From Halococcus salsus (GTDB taxonomy: Archaea; Halobacteriota; Halobacteria; Halobacteriales; Halococcaceae), in NCBI RefSeq assembly GCF_009900715.1, contig NZ_JAAAJC010000002.1, forward strand, positions 124,001-188,000: a DNA stretch of 64,000 nucleotides. The letters are read 5' to 3'. The translations under genes and the position numbers were made by a program. Under the pieces are notes generated by a model, which saw only the letters and a program-made list of their open reading frames with translations, was not told the DNA's origin and made no database searches. Below are positions 17,875-27,359 of this stretch, piece after piece; positions within the stretch are counted from its first letter, which is position 1, and each line of letters starts with the position of its first letter.

Positions 17875-18573
17875 TTATTCGCGTTCCACACCGACGACGT
17901 CGAGGAGTTCGAGCGGGTTCTCGATCCGGTAGTCGACGACGGGGTCGTCGGGGGCGGCGTCGGCCGCACTTCCACCCAACGCCACGGTGTGGATCCCGAC
18001 CCCCGACGCGCCCTCCATGTCGTTTCGGTAGCGGTCGCCGACCATCACCGCCCGTTCGGGTTCGACGTCGGCCTTTTCGAGCGCCGTCTCGAACATCGCG
18101 GGGTCGGGCTTGGTCCGTCCGACCGCCTCTGAGGTCGTCGTCGCGTCGAGATGGGGCACGACCCCGAACTGGTCGAGGAGGCGTTCGGCCTCCCAGGTGT
18201 CGATGTCGCTGACGACGCCCTGGTGGAGGCGGCCGTCGAGCCGCCGGATGGTCTCGACGGTCTCCGGAACCGGTTCGAGGACCTCGGCGGTCGCGCGCTC
18301 GAACGCCGGCAGCCACTCGTCTTCGGGGACCTCGCGGCCGACCATCGCCGCGACCGCTCGCGCGTAGCCCTCGCGGGCGCTCGCGAACTCCGTGCCGTCG
18401 CGGTCGCGGAAGTGTGCCCCGAGTTCGTCGCGCCAGGTTTCGAGCGCGTCGTCACCGAGGTCGAACCGCTCGGCGAGGGTCTCGACGAACGCGCGGTGGC
18501 CCCGTCGAACGGAGTCGAGGTCGAGGACGACCCCGCCGATGTCCCAGAAGACGGCGTCGTATCGGGTGGCCAT
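17875..18573 (-). CDS. HAD-superfamily hydrolase
   Basis: 232 residues. Motif I reads FWDIGGVVLD, so the second Asp of the classic DxDx motif is replaced by Gly, as in several epoxide-hydrolase-type or non-phosphatase HAD branches. Motif III lysine lies in GRTKPDPAMFE, and motif IV is MVGDRYRNDMEGA. A helical cap lies at about 20-100. The substrate, and even phosphatase activity, are uncertain. Confidence 0.83.
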   Translation of the reverse strand: MATRYDAVFWDIGGVVLDLDSVRRGHRAFVETLAERFDLGDDALETWRDELGAHFRDRDGTEFASAREGYARAVAAMVGREVPEDEWLPAFERATAEVLEPVPETVETIRRLDGRLHQGVVSDIDTWEAERLLDQFGVVPHLDATTTSEAVGRTKPDPAMFETALEKADVEPERAVMVGDRYRNDMEGASGVGIHTVALGGSAADAAPDDPVVDYRIENPLELLDVVGVERE

Positions 18574-18650
18574 GTGGCCGTCGATGGTTCATCGGGCCAA
18601 GAAGCTTCCCTGTCGAAACGACTTTAGCCGGGTGGACTGTTCGGTTTCGC

Positions 18651-19103
18651 GTGACGGAGGTCTGCATCGTCGGCGCGCCGGAGGTCGAACTCCGCTACGA
18701 ACTCCTCTCGCGCGAGACCGCCCGCGACGCGCTCGCGACCTACGACCTCACCGCGCCCTACGGGAACACCCTCGCGCTCCGTACCGTGAGCCTCGGCGCG
18801 GCGGTGGCGCTCCTCAACGACCTCAACTGGTATCTCGTCAGGTTCGCCTCGGCGGCGTTCGTTCGCGAACCCGCGATCCATCCCGACGAGTGGTTCTCGC
18901 GCGACCTCGCGACCGCGGTGCGCGACGAGCGCGTCGACCCCGCGGAGACGGGCCGCCACCTCGCGCTCTACGGTGTGCTCGACGGCGAACTCACCGACCC
19001 CGAGTACGTCGTCCGGACCCACGAGACCCCCAACCGCGACGACCGGAACGAACTCGACGAGACGATGGTCGTCAGGGTGACCGAAGCCGAGTTCGAGGCG
19101 TAG
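18651..19103 (+). CDS. Conserved haloarchaeal protein (DUF5804-like)
   Basis: 150 residues beginning at GTG 18651 (VTEVCIVGAPEVELRYELLS); no ATG in frame is plausible. Its alternating acidic helices and the NTLALRTVSLGAAVALLNDL segment match a conserved haloarchaeal family that I recall as DUF5804. No catalytic motif is visible. The sequence upstream in this frame is antisense to the HAD gene and not coding. Confidence 0.62.
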   Translation: MTEVCIVGAPEVELRYELLSRETARDALATYDLTAPYGNTLALRTVSLGAAVALLNDLNWYLVRFASAAFVREPAIHPDEWFSRDLATAVRDERVDPAETGRHLALYGVLDGELTDPEYVVRTHETPNRDDRNELDETMVVRVTEAEFEA

Positions 19104-19108
19104 CCGAG

Positions 19109-19741
19109 TTACGAGTCGTCGGTCGGGTTCGCGAGCGCGTCCTCGATCGACTCGTCGCCTTCGAGGAGTTCGAAGGTTTTGCCATACGTCGATTCGGTGT
19201 CGAGCGCCGCCACCAGCACGCGCGCGACGTCGGCCCGGGTGATCTCGCCACGGTCGAGCTTCCGGGCGGTTTTCACCTGGCCGGTCGCGGAGTCGTCCGT
19301 GAGCGCTCCCGGCCTGACGATGGTGTAGGTGAGGTCGCTGTCGGCGAGGTACTCGTCGGCGGCTTGCTTCGCGACGAGGTAGTCGTAGAGCCCGTCGGGG
19401 CTGTTCTCGGGTTCGTCGGCGTTCATCGCGCTCAGCATCACGAACCGGTCGACACCTTCCTCCTCTGCGGCGTCGACGAGCTTGTTCGCGCCATCGCGGT
19501 CGACGCCCTCGACGTCTTCGCCGCTCGACCCCGCCGCGAAGATTATCGCGTCGTGACTCGGGACGGCGTGACTCACGTCTTCCGTGAGGTCCGCGACCAC
19601 GGTTTCGACACCGAATTCGGCCATCTCGTCGACTTGGGATTCCGTCCGGACCATCGCCGTCGCGTCGTGGTCGCTCTCGGCGAGGATCTCGGTGATGTGC
19701 TGGCCGACGCCGCCGTGCGCGCCCGCGATGAGTACGTTCAT
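19109..19741 (-). CDS. NAD(P)-binding SDR-like oxidoreductase (atypical)
   Basis: 210 residues. The Rossmann glycine loop is GAHGGVGQHI at about residues 7-16; the middle has ISVVFA-type strands and VDRFVMLSAMNAD, and the end is typical of the NAD(P)H-dependent reductase / NmrA-like a5 branch (YTIVRPGALTDD). It lacks a clear YxxxK pair, so it may be a cofactor-sensing or atypical SDR. The ATG overlaps the G-rich start of the following intergenic repeat region. Confidence 0.82.
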   Translation of the reverse strand: MNVLIAGAHGGVGQHITEILAESDHDATAMVRTESQVDEMAEFGVETVVADLTEDVSHAVPSHDAIIFAAGSSGEDVEGVDRDGANKLVDAAEEEGVDRFVMLSAMNADEPENSPDGLYDYLVAKQAADEYLADSDLTYTIVRPGALTDDSATGQVKTARKLDRGEITRADVARVLVAALDTESTYGKTFELLEGDESIEDALANPTDDS

Positions 19742-19888
19742 GCCGGGAGAAGTAGGGGTTGGAGACTTCTAAACCATGTGCTCAATAGAGGGTGCGGCGG
19801 CGCGGTCGCGGTGCGGGTGCGGTGCAGTTGCGGTGCGGCCGCGACCGCGGCGGTTGCGGTCTGCGGTTTGCGGTTTGCGGTCCACGGT

Positions 19889-20207
19889 TCCTGGTGGATG
19901 AAGGGCGAGCCGCGCGAACGAGCGCCGAAGGCGCGAGTGAGTAGCGACCGGAGGGAGCGCGTGGCGAGGGCTTCCGCGGTGCTGTGCGGAGCGGTTGCGG
20001 TTGCGGAGTAGTTAGTGGTCCCACCGCGAACGAGCCGGAGGCGAGTGAGCGGGCGCAAGCGCGACCAACGGGAGCGCGCAGCGCTTTTGATCCACATTTT
20101 GCCAGCGTCATCAGAACTGCGGAGCAGTTCTGATTGGTACACAAAATCGCGGAGCGATTTTGGGACGGAGCGAGCGCTAGCGAGCGGAGCGCAGCAAAAG
20201 GTGGGCG
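19889..20207 (-). repeat. Composite intergenic repeat, copy R1 (reverse orientation)
   Basis: Read on the minus strand it begins 17 nt after the stop of the HAH_0734 gene with the T-run stem CCACCTTTTGCTGC (20207-20191). It continues to GGCAAAATGTGGATCAAAAGCGC (split in my notes; around 20106-20080) and ends with the second module GAAGCCCTC ... GCCCTTCATCCACCAGGA (19977-19889). The first module holds an 80-bp insertion with two perfect hairpins (separate entry). The 140 bp to the left (19742-19888) is a GCGGTTGCGGTT-like low-complexity tract. Confidence 0.78.
20110..20161. repeat. Two perfect hairpins with identical CGGAG loops inside repeat R1
   Basis: Hairpin one: a 10-bp stem (ATCAGAACTG, 20110-20119, with its complement 20125-20134) around loop CGGAG. 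Hairpin two: a 7-bp stem (AAAATCG, 20143-20149, with 20155-20161) around the same loop CGGAG. They interrupt the TTTTGC/GCAAAA stem of copy R1 and are absent from the other copies. Confidence 0.75.
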
Positions 20208-20223
20208 TTCGAGAGGTGGGGCT

Positions 20224-20490
20224 CTATGCCGTGAGCTCGCCCTTCCGTTCGAGGACGGTGACGGCCTCGGCGTCGACCGACTCGACGTCGAGATGCATCG
20301 GGATGTAGTCGCGGCGCTCGAAGGTCTCGATCTCGTCGGGCGTCCCCACCGTACACCAGAGCTGTGGCCGGTCGGGACCGTGCCAGTCGCCGAACTTGCT
20401 GACGCCGAAACAGACCACCTCGTCGCCGTTGTACTCGATCCGCCCGCCCTTGCGGACCCCCGGATTGCCGTGGATGATCAGCCGCTTCAT
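20224..20490 (-). CDS. HAH_0734-family small protein
   Basis: 88 residues (KRLIIHGNPGVRKGGRIEYN start, FERRDYIPMHLDVESVDAEA near the end). It matches a small conserved haloarchaeal family named HAH_0734; no function is known. It lies just downstream of, and in the same direction as, the 35-residue zinc-finger gene. Its 3' end is followed within 17 nt by repeat R1. Confidence 0.7.
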   Translation of the reverse strand: MKRLIIHGNPGVRKGGRIEYNGDEVVCFGVSKFGDWHGPDRPQLWCTVGTPDEIETFERRDYIPMHLDVESVDAEAVTVLERKGELTA

Positions 20491-20557
20491 GCCGGAGACT
20501 CGACCGACGCGGACCTAAGCGCTTCGGACCTCGTGTCGGTTCGTCGAGAACTCGTGC

Positions 20558-20665
20558 TCAGGCCATCCCCTGTTCGGGGTGCTCCTCCTCCATGTGGTCG
20601 TTGAGCGATTCCTCGGTTCCGAAGGACTTGTTGCAGATGCGGCACTCGAAGTCGGGTGCGCTCAT
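20558..20665 (-). CDS. 35-residue C2H2 zinc-finger microprotein
   Basis: ATG at 20665, TGA at 20560-20558. The peptide carries one complete C2H2 finger: [10 protein letters not shown], then [10 protein letters not shown], so the ligands are Cys-x2-Cys and His-x4-His. The spacing and the acidic tail fit the abundant haloarchaeal zinc-finger small proteins. It probably binds nucleic acid or a protein partner. Same direction as HAH_0734, 67 bp upstream of it. Confidence 0.8.
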   Translation of the reverse strand: MSAPDFECRICNKSFGTEESLNDHMEEEHPEQGMA

Positions 20666-20824
20666 TGGAGGGGGAGGTCGGGGGCGAACCGACTAAACGA
20701 TTTTACCGGCAAACGAAAGCCGACCGGCGGTCGGCGATCCCGAATGCCGCGGTGTGTGGAGAACGCTCGTCCCGGCAGACCAAACGGGTTTTACCCTCGC
20801 GTCCGTTATCGGGCCTCAGCAACC

Positions 20825-21106
20825 ATGGAGATGCCTCGTCGGTTCAACACGTACTGTCCCCACTGCAACGAACACCACCAGCACGAGATCGAGAAGGTCC
20901 GCCACGGTCGCGAGACCGGCATGAAGTGGATCGACCGACAGACCGAGCGCGGGACGTCGGTCATCGGCAACGCCGGCAAGTTCTCGAAGGTGCCGGGTGG
21001 CGACAAGCCGACCAAGAAGACCAACCTCAAGTACCGGTGTGGCGACTGCGGCAAGGCCCACCTTCGCCCCGGATGGCGCGCTGGCCGACTCACCCTCCAG
21101 GAGTAA
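20825..21106 (+). CDS. rpl44e: 50S ribosomal protein L44e (eL42)
   Basis: 93 residues from the ATG at 20825. Basic ribosomal protein with two zinc pairs (YCPHC at 11-14 region; YRCGDCGK near 73-76) and the conserved [20 protein letters not shown] start. It is located at the large-subunit E site. First gene of the conserved archaeal cluster rpl44e-rps27e-eif2a-nop10-pac2; rps27e begins 3 nt after its stop. Confidence 0.97.
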   Translation: MEMPRRFNTYCPHCNEHHQHEIEKVRHGRETGMKWIDRQTERGTSVIGNAGKFSKVPGGDKPTKKTNLKYRCGDCGKAHLRPGWRAGRLTLQE

Positions 21107-21109
21107 TTC

Positions 21110-21313
21110 ATGGCAGGCAACTTCTACACCGTCGAATGTCCGGACTGTGAGAACGAACAGGTCGTCTTCGGGAAGGCCGCGACGCAGGTCGCGTGTGCGG
21201 TCTGTGGCTCGACGCTCGCACACGCGACCGGCGGCAAGGCGGTCTTCGAGGGCGAGGTGCTCGACACCGTCGAGCGCCGGAACGCGCCCGACGAGCTCAC
21301 GGGATCGAGCTGA
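21110..21313 (+). CDS. rps27e: 30S ribosomal protein S27e
   Basis: 67 residues with the four-cysteine zinc ribbon (CPDCENEQ and CAVCGSTL). Small-subunit ribosomal protein. It is three nucleotides after rpl44e, and its TGA overlaps the ATG of the aIF2-alpha gene by one base (TGATG), so translation is coupled. Confidence 0.97.
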   Translation: MAGNFYTVECPDCENEQVVFGKAATQVACAVCGSTLAHATGGKAVFEGEVLDTVERRNAPDELTGSS

Positions 21314-22113
21314 TGAACTACAGTGGCTGGCCGGACCCGAGCGAGCTCGTGATCGGGAAGGTCGACGAGATCGCCGACTTCGGCGTCTTCGTCGACCTCT
21401 CGGAGTACGAGGGCAAACGCGGTCTCGTCCACATCTCCGAGGTCGCCTCGGGCTGGATCAAGAACGTCCGCGACCACGTCAGCGTCGGTCAAACGGTGGT
21501 GGCCAAAGTCCTCTCGGTCGACGAGGGCTCCCAGCAGATCGACCTCTCGCTCAAGGACGTCAACGACCACCAGCGCTCCGAGAAGGTCCAGGAGTGGAAG
21601 GCCGCCCAGCGCGCCGACAACTGGATGACGATCGCCTTCGGCGAGGACATCGACGACGAGCAGTACACCGCGGTCGCGAACGAGTTCCTCGCCGAGTTCG
21701 GTACGCTCTACGCGGGCTTCGAGGAGGCCGCCATCCGCGGCGCGGACGCGCTCGACGGGACCGACCTCTCGGATGACGAGGTCGAGGCCATCGTCGAGAC
21801 CGCCCGCGAGAACGTCTCGGTACCCTACGTCGCGGTCTCGGGCTACGTCGACCTCCGGAGTCCCGAAGCGGCCGGCGTCGACGCCATCCGCGAGGCGCTC
21901 CACGCCGCCGAGGGCAACGGCGACCTCCCCGACGGGGTCGACCTCGACGTGACCTACGTCGGCTCGCCGGAGTACCGCATCCGCGTCGAGGCACCCGACT
22001 ACAAGACCGCCGAGGCCGAGCTCGAAGCCAGCGCCGACCGCGCGGCCGCCGCCGTCGGCGAACACGGCGGGAGCGCGGAGTTCCACCGCGAGCGCCGCAG
22101 CGACGACGAGTAA
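21313..22113 (+). CDS. eif2a: Translation initiation factor aIF2 subunit alpha
   Basis: 266 residues from the ATG at 21313. Residues about 10-85 form an S1/OB RNA-binding domain ([19 protein letters not shown], then GLVHISEVA). A helical domain and the C-terminal alpha-beta domain follow. Part of the aIF2 heterotrimer that delivers initiator tRNA. One-base overlap with rps27e. Confidence 0.96.
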   Translation: MNYSGWPDPSELVIGKVDEIADFGVFVDLSEYEGKRGLVHISEVASGWIKNVRDHVSVGQTVVAKVLSVDEGSQQIDLSLKDVNDHQRSEKVQEWKAAQRADNWMTIAFGEDIDDEQYTAVANEFLAEFGTLYAGFEEAAIRGADALDGTDLSDDEVEAIVETARENVSVPYVAVSGYVDLRSPEAAGVDAIREALHAAEGNGDLPDGVDLDVTYVGSPEYRIRVEAPDYKTAEAELEASADRAAAAVGEHGGSAEFHRERRSDDE

Positions 22114-22119
22114 TTTTCG

Positions 22120-22302
22120 ATGAAATCCGCGATTCGAGTCTGTGCCGACCGGGAGTCGACCCACGACCGGCCGGTCTATACCCTCTCCGAGACGTGCCCC
22201 GAGTGCGGCGGGCAGGCGATCAACAGCGCGCCCGCGCCGTACAACCCCGAGGACCCGCATGGGGAGTACCGACGCGCTCTTAAGCGGCGCGAGTCCGGGT
22301 AG
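22120..22302 (+). CDS. nop10: H/ACA RNP component Nop10
   Basis: 60 residues: basic N-terminal part with a Cys pair CPECGG (residues 26-31), then the conserved APAPYNPEDPHGEYRR tail that winds along the pseudouridine synthase. Needed for rRNA pseudouridylation with Cbf5, Gar1 and L7Ae. It sits 6 nt after the aIF2-alpha gene and 3 nt before the PAC2 gene. Confidence 0.96.
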   Translation: MKSAIRVCADRESTHDRPVYTLSETCPECGGQAINSAPAPYNPEDPHGEYRRALKRRESG

Positions 22303-22305
22303 GGC

Positions 22306-23055
22306 ATGGACGAATTCGATATCGAGACGCTCGCGGAGCCGGCGCTCTCCGACCCCGTGCTCGTCGAGGGCCTCCCCGGCGTGGGCCACGTCGGCAAGCT
22401 CGTCGCCGAGCATCTCCTCGAAGAGCTCGATGGCGAGCCGGTTCGTCGCGTCTACTCCGAGCACTTCCCGCCGCAGGTCGACATCGACGAGGGCCGCGCG
22501 ACGCTCGCCTCGGCCGAACTCCACGCCGTCGAAGCCGACGGTCAGGACCTCCTCGTACTCACCGGCGACCACCAAGCCCAGGACGCCGCCGGCCACTACC
22601 GACTCACCGACCGTTTCCTCGACATCGCCGAGGAGTTCGGCGTCGAGCGGGTGTTCGCGCTCGGCGGCGTCCCGACCGGCGAACTCATCGACGAGTACGA
22701 CGTCATCGGCGCGGCGACGGCCGACGAGTCGATCGAAAACCTCGAAGACGCGGGCGTCGAGTTCCGCGAGGGCGAACCCGCCGGCGGCATCGTCGGCGTC
22801 AGCGGCCTCCTCCTCGGCCTCGCCGAACGTCGCGACCTCCCCGCGGCCTGTCTGATGGGCGAGACGAGTGGATATCTCGTCGACCCCAAGAGCGCCCGCG
22901 CGGTGCTCGAGATCCTCGAGGACATCGTCGGCTTCGAGGTGAGCTTCGACTCCCTCGAAGAGCGCGCCGACGAGATGGAGGAAGTGGTCCAGAAGATCCA
23001 GCAGATGGAGGGCGGCCAGGCCGCCACCGACGACGACCTCCGGTATATCGGTTAA
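22306..23055 (+). CDS. PAC2-family proteasome assembly chaperone-like protein
   Basis: 249 residues. The PAC2 signature is clear: DPVLVEGLPGVGHVGKLVAEHL at the start, GGVPTGEL in the middle, and CLMGETSGYLVDPKSA near residue 185. A helical C-terminus (about 205-245) is coiled-coil-like. Archaeal members resemble PbaB and are linked to proteasome assembly. Last gene of the ribosomal operon; repeat R2 begins 34 nt after its stop. Confidence 0.93.
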   Translation: MDEFDIETLAEPALSDPVLVEGLPGVGHVGKLVAEHLLEELDGEPVRRVYSEHFPPQVDIDEGRATLASAELHAVEADGQDLLVLTGDHQAQDAAGHYRLTDRFLDIAEEFGVERVFALGGVPTGELIDEYDVIGAATADESIENLEDAGVEFREGEPAGGIVGVSGLLLGLAERRDLPAACLMGETSGYLVDPKSARAVLEILEDIVGFEVSFDSLEERADEMEEVVQKIQQMEGGQAATDDDLRYIG

Positions 23056-23088
23056 GTCAGCCTCCCGACCACCCCCACCTCTCGAACG

Positions 23089-23291
23089 CCCACCTTTTGC
23101 TGCGCTCGCCTTCGGCTCGCTGGCAAAATGTGGATCAAAAGCGCGTCGGGTTCCTTGCAGTCACCCTCGCGCCCGCTCGCTCGTTCCACTCGCTCGCGGT
23201 GCGATTCCTACACACGACCGCAACCGCACAGCACCGCTGCCGCCGAAGCCCTCAGCACGCTTCGCGTGCTTCGCCCTTCATCCACCAGGAA
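23089..23291 (+). repeat. Composite intergenic repeat, copy R2
   Basis: Module 1a at 23089-23145: TTTTGC (23095-23100) pairs with GCAAAA (23123-23128) around a GCCTTCGGC hairpin, followed by TGTGGATCAAAAGCGC. Module 2 at 23240-23291: GCCGAAGCCCTC, then the perfect hairpin AGCACG-CTTCG-CGTGCT (about 23254-23270), then GCCCTTCATCCACCAGGA. A GCGGTT/AACCGC-rich low-complexity tail follows to 23385. Located between the convergent pac2 and malic enzyme genes. Confidence 0.8.
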
Positions 23292-23385
23292 CCGCAAACC
23301 GCTCCCCAAAACCGCACCGGAACCGCCGGGTCGCGGCCGCACCGCAACCACACCGCGACCGCAAACCGTGCCCGGCGGGCGCGGC

Positions 23386-25641
23386 TTACTCGCCGTTCTC
23401 CTGCGCGTCGACGACTGCGACACCCGCGAGGTTCACGATGTCCTTGACCTCGTCGCCTCGCTGGAGGACGTGCACCGGTTTGTCCATTCCCACCAGCATC
23501 GGGCCGATGGCGTCCGCACCGCCGAGACGCTGGAGGAGCTTGTAGCCGATGTTCCCGGCTTCGAGGTTCGGGAAGACCAGCACGTTCGCCGACCCGTCGA
23601 GGTTCGAGAAGTCGTAGGTTCCCTCCAGGATGTCCTCGACGACGGCGGTGTCGGCCTGCATCTCGCCGTCGACCGGGAAGTCCACACCCGACTCGTTGAG
23701 CATCTGAGCGGCGCGGCGGGGCTTCCGGGTGCCCTCGTTGTCGACGCTCCCGAAGTTCGAGTACGAGAGGAGCGCCGCACGTGGTTCGACGTTGAAGCGT
23801 CGCGCGAGCTCCGCGGTGTGTTCGGTGACCTCCGCGAGCACCTCGGCGCTCGGGTTCTGGTTCACCGTCGCGTCGGCCACGAATATCACCTGGTTCTTGA
23901 AGGTGAGCATGTAGACCCCGGCGGCGTAGTCGGCCTCCTCGTGGGTCCCGATGACCTGGAGCGGCGGTTTGAGTGCCGAGGGGTAGTCGTGCATGAGTCC
24001 CGTGAGCATCGCGTCGGCGTCACCCATCTCGACCATCACGCTTCCGAGGTAGTTCGCGTCGCGCAGGAGTTCGGTGGCCTCGTTGCGCGTCACGCCCTTG
24101 CGCTGGCGGAGTTCGTAGAGCCGGTCGGTGTAGCGGTCGAGGTCGGTCTCGTCCGGGTCGACGATGTCGGGTTCGAACGCCAGACCGAGGCCTTCCATCG
24201 TGCCCTCGATCCGGCTCCGGTCGCCGATCAGAACGGGCTCGGCGAGCCCCTGTTCTTGGATCTGGTGGGCCGCGCGGATGATCTTCTCGTCGCCACCCTC
24301 GGCGAGCACCACGCGTTTCGGCTCGGATTTCGCCTTGTTCAACACCACGCGCATCATCTCGCGGGACTTACCGAGTCTGGCTTCGAGCTCCTCGGTGTAC
24401 GCCTCGACGTCGATATCCGAACGCGCCGCGCCGCTCTCGACCGCCGCCTCGGCCACCGCGGGCGTGACCTCGAACAACACCCGGGGATCGACGGGTTTCG
24501 GGATGATGTACTCGGGTCCGTACTGAAGCGGCTGGTCGCCGTAGGCCTTCACCACGGCGTCCGGCACGTCCTCACGGGCGAGTTCGGCGAGCGCCCGCGC
24601 GGCGGCGACCTTCATCTCCTCGTTGATCTCGCTCGCGCGAACGTCGAGCGCGCCACGGAAGATGAACGGGAACCCCAGAACGTTGTTGACCTGGTTCGGG
24701 TAGTCGGAGCGCCCGGTGGCCATGATCACGGTGTCGTCGCGGGCGCTTTTGGCTTCCTCGTAGCCGATCTCGGGGTCGGGGTTCGCCATCGCGAACACGA
24801 TCGGGTTCTCGTTCATCCCTCGGATCATGTCTTGGTCGGCGACGTCGGCCACCGAGAGCCCGACGAACACGTCGGCATCCTCGAGGGCGTCCGCGAGGCT
24901 GCCCTCGTCGATGTCGCGGGCGAACTCGCGGTTGTACTCGTTGAGTTCGCCGTTCTCGGCGCGCTGTTGGGTGAGGATGCCCGAGGAGTCACACATCGTG
25001 ATGTGGTCGGGGTCGACACCCAACGAGATGTAGAAGTTCGCGGTGGCGATGGCGCTCGCGCCGGCCCCCGAGAACGTAACCCGAATGTCGCTCATCTCCT
25101 TGCCCGCGAGGTCGACGGCGTTCACCAGCGCGGCCCCGGAGATGATCGCGGTCCCGTGCTGGTCGTCGTGGAACACAGGAATGGACATTGACTCGCGGAG
25201 CCCCTCCTCGATCGCGAAGCACTCCGGTGCGCTGATGTCCTCGAGGTTGATCCCGCCGAAGGTCGGCTCCATCGCCGTGACGGTTCGAATGATGTCCTCG
25301 GGGTCCTCCTGGTCGAGTTCGATGTCGAAGACGTCGATGTCCGCGAAGCGCTTGAAGAGGACGCCCTTGCCCTCCATCACGGGTTTCGAGGCCTGTGCAC
25401 CGATGTCACCAAGGCCCAGTACCGCGGAGCCGTTCGAGACCACACCGACCATGTTGCCCTTCGCGGTGTAGGTGTAGGCGTCGTCCGGGTTGTCGTAGAT
25501 CTCCATGCACGGCGCGGCCACGCCCGGCGAGTAGGCCAGGCTCAGGTCGCGCTGGGTGTTCGTCGGCTTGGTGGTCGAGATCTCTATCTTGCCGTGCGGC
25601 TCCTGGCTGTGATAATCGAGTGAATCCTCGTCGAGTCCCAT
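23386..25641 (-). CDS. maeB: NADP-dependent malic enzyme with C-terminal phosphate-acetyltransferase-like domain
   Basis: 751 residues, the full length of the hybrid MaeB type. The N-terminal malic domain contains [13 protein letters not shown] and the catalytic Lys region; the NAD(P) domain has [16 protein letters not shown] near residue 190. From about residue 430 a Pta-like domain follows ([20 protein letters not shown]) that binds acetyl-CoA as an allosteric effector in characterised homologues. It decarboxylates malate to pyruvate. Monocistronic, convergent with the pac2 operon. Confidence 0.94.
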   Translation of the reverse strand: MGLDEDSLDYHSQEPHGKIEISTTKPTNTQRDLSLAYSPGVAAPCMEIYDNPDDAYTYTAKGNMVGVVSNGSAVLGLGDIGAQASKPVMEGKGVLFKRFADIDVFDIELDQEDPEDIIRTVTAMEPTFGGINLEDISAPECFAIEEGLRESMSIPVFHDDQHGTAIISGAALVNAVDLAGKEMSDIRVTFSGAGASAIATANFYISLGVDPDHITMCDSSGILTQQRAENGELNEYNREFARDIDEGSLADALEDADVFVGLSVADVADQDMIRGMNENPIVFAMANPDPEIGYEEAKSARDDTVIMATGRSDYPNQVNNVLGFPFIFRGALDVRASEINEEMKVAAARALAELAREDVPDAVVKAYGDQPLQYGPEYIIPKPVDPRVLFEVTPAVAEAAVESGAARSDIDVEAYTEELEARLGKSREMMRVVLNKAKSEPKRVVLAEGGDEKIIRAAHQIQEQGLAEPVLIGDRSRIEGTMEGLGLAFEPDIVDPDETDLDRYTDRLYELRQRKGVTRNEATELLRDANYLGSVMVEMGDADAMLTGLMHDYPSALKPPLQVIGTHEEADYAAGVYMLTFKNQVIFVADATVNQNPSAEVLAEVTEHTAELARRFNVEPRAALLSYSNFGSVDNEGTRKPRRAAQMLNESGVDFPVDGEMQADTAVVEDILEGTYDFSNLDGSANVLVFPNLEAGNIGYKLLQRLGGADAIGPMLVGMDKPVHVLQRGDEVKDIVNLAGVAVVDAQENGE

Positions 25642-25703
25642 GCCGTCCCTCTCTCACCGTGGTACAAAAAACTATCCGAAACCAATATTCGACGATCGAC
25701 GAA

Positions 25704-26780
25704 TTACGGCCCGAGCGCGTGGCGGACGATCCGCTCGCCGTCCACCTCGAACTCGCGGGTCGGCCACTCACCGGTCGCCGTGAGGACCTCGACCCCGTCG
25801 TCGACGAGCACCGTGTCCTCGCTCTTCGCGCCCTGGACGGTCGGGTTCCAGGCGTATCCCGCCGGGGTGGCGACCGGTTCGCTCGCCGTCGGTGTCGCCT
25901 TCCACTCCCGCCCCGCGAAGCCCGTCAGGCCGCCCTGGTGGTGTTCCTCCCACTCACCGGGATAGCCAGCGTCGGCGTAGGCGTCCTGTATCACCTCGAA
26001 CAGGTCGGCCGCGGTGCCCTCGCCCGCGAGCCGGTTCGTCGCCGCGATGACCGCCGCCTCCACCGACATCGCCGCCTCGTGGCGCTCGACCAGCCACTCG
26101 GGTGGGTCGAAGGTCACGGTCCGCGTGACGCTCGCGTGGAGGCCGTCGCGGACCCCGGTGACCGTCAAGATGCCGTAGTCGCCGAGCTCGACGTCCTTCG
26201 GCGGGAAGTGGCGGTAGGCCTGCGCGCGCTCCGCGCTCGCGACGAGCGCGACCGGCGAGTCGACCCCGCGCTCGAACAGCGCCTCCCGGAGCCGGGCGGC
26301 GGCCTCGCGTTCGGTGGTCCCGGAATCGACCTCGTGACCGACCGCCTCGACCGCCGCCGCGGTGTCGGCACCGAGCGCCCGATACCGCTCGACGTCGATG
26401 TCGGTCAGCGGAACCCTGAGCCGCGCGGGATCGAGCGCTTCCATTCCGGGAACCTCGAAGTCCGCCGCCGCCGGCGTCGGCGAGCGCTCCGCGACCGCGT
26501 CGGGAAGCGTGGATTCGTACCACGGGAACGATTCGATCGGGGTGCCGTCGGGGAGTTCCTCCTCGGCGAGCCGCGGGGCTTCGATGGTGTCGGTGACGAC
26601 CCGGACCTCGTCGCCGTCGTAGCCCGCCGCCGCCACGCCGGTCCCCGCCTCCCGGTCGACGACGTTGTCGCCGCCGGTGAGCCACGCGAAATTCGCCGGC
26701 CGGGCGAACCAGACCGCATCGAGGTCTTCGGCCGCGAGATACGTATCGAGTCGGTCGGTTTTCTCGCTCTCCGGATACAC
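25704..26780 (-). CDS. M24-family aminopeptidase-P-like protein with degenerate metal site
   Basis: 358 residues from a likely GTG at 26780; the frame continues upstream without coding character. The N-terminal creatinase-like domain (residues 1-135) is followed by a pita-bread domain. In classical enzymes the metal ligands are Asp, Asp, His, Glu, Glu. Here LTVTG and ASVTRT replace the two Asp, HHQGG keeps the His, AWNP replaces the EPG Glu, and KSEDTVLV keeps the last Glu. It is therefore probably not a peptidase. Divergent from the ctaA gene. Confidence 0.75.
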   Translation of the reverse strand: MYPESEKTDRLDTYLAAEDLDAVWFARPANFAWLTGGDNVVDREAGTGVAAAGYDGDEVRVVTDTIEAPRLAEEELPDGTPIESFPWYESTLPDAVAERSPTPAAADFEVPGMEALDPARLRVPLTDIDVERYRALGADTAAAVEAVGHEVDSGTTEREAAARLREALFERGVDSPVALVASAERAQAYRHFPPKDVELGDYGILTVTGVRDGLHASVTRTVTFDPPEWLVERHEAAMSVEAAVIAATNRLAGEGTAADLFEVIQDAYADAGYPGEWEEHHQGGLTGFAGREWKATPTASEPVATPAGYAWNPTVQGAKSEDTVLVDDGVEVLTATGEWPTREFEVDGERIVRHALGP

Positions 26781-26876
26781 GTTCTCCCCCTCGCACGACG
26801 GCCCTAAATAGGTGTGCTCGGGACGGTCCGAGCCGGATCGAAAAGCCGTAAGTACGCTGCCCATCGAGTACGACTC

Positions 26877-27356
26877 ATGGTCCGCTTTCGCCATCTGGCC
26901 GCCGTCACCACCGGGATGACGTTCGTCCTCATCCTTCTCGGGGTGTACACCGCCGCCGCGGGCGCGGGGCTGTCGTGCGGCGCGCGATGGCCGCTGTGCA
27001 ACGGTGCGGTGTTCGGGCTGTTCCCCGCCGACTGGCCGAGCTTCATCGAGTGGTTCCACCGACTCGTCGCGATGATCACCGGCTTCGCCATCCTCGGGAC
27101 GACCTACCTCGCGTGGCGACAGGACGAGGCCCGCCGCACGAAGTACGCGACGGTACTCGCGCTCGTCGCGCTCCCGATCCAGGTTATCCTCGGCGGGGCC
27201 ACCGTCACCGTCTACACCCCGCTGGTCCAGGTCGCTCATCATGGCGCTGCACTCGTGATCTTCGGCGCGCTCATCGCCGCCACCGTCTGGGCTTACGAGG
27301 CGACGCCCGACGACCCCGCGACCGCCGACACCGCTGCCGCCGCCAGCGCGGACTAA
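26877..27356 (+). CDS. ctaA: Cox15/CtaA heme A synthase-family protein (half-size)
   Basis: 159 residues with four membrane helices. Heme-ligand candidates are His in EWFHRLVA and the His pair in VAHHGAALV. A Cys pair (GLSCGARWPLC) lies in the outer loop after helix 1. The half-size, four-helix form is known from archaea, where it dimerises. It converts heme O to heme A for the terminal oxidase. Followed within 4 nt by repeat R3. Confidence 0.87.
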   Translation: MVRFRHLAAVTTGMTFVLILLGVYTAAAGAGLSCGARWPLCNGAVFGLFPADWPSFIEWFHRLVAMITGFAILGTTYLAWRQDEARRTKYATVLALVALPIQVILGGATVTVYTPLVQVAHHGAALVIFGALIAATVWAYEATPDDPATADTAAAASAD

Positions 27357-27359
27357 CTT

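Noticed and set aside
19742-23385. Insertion sequences at the GC-rich repeats
   Set aside because: No transposase gene, terminal inverted repeats or target duplications; the elements are short and tied to gene 3' ends.
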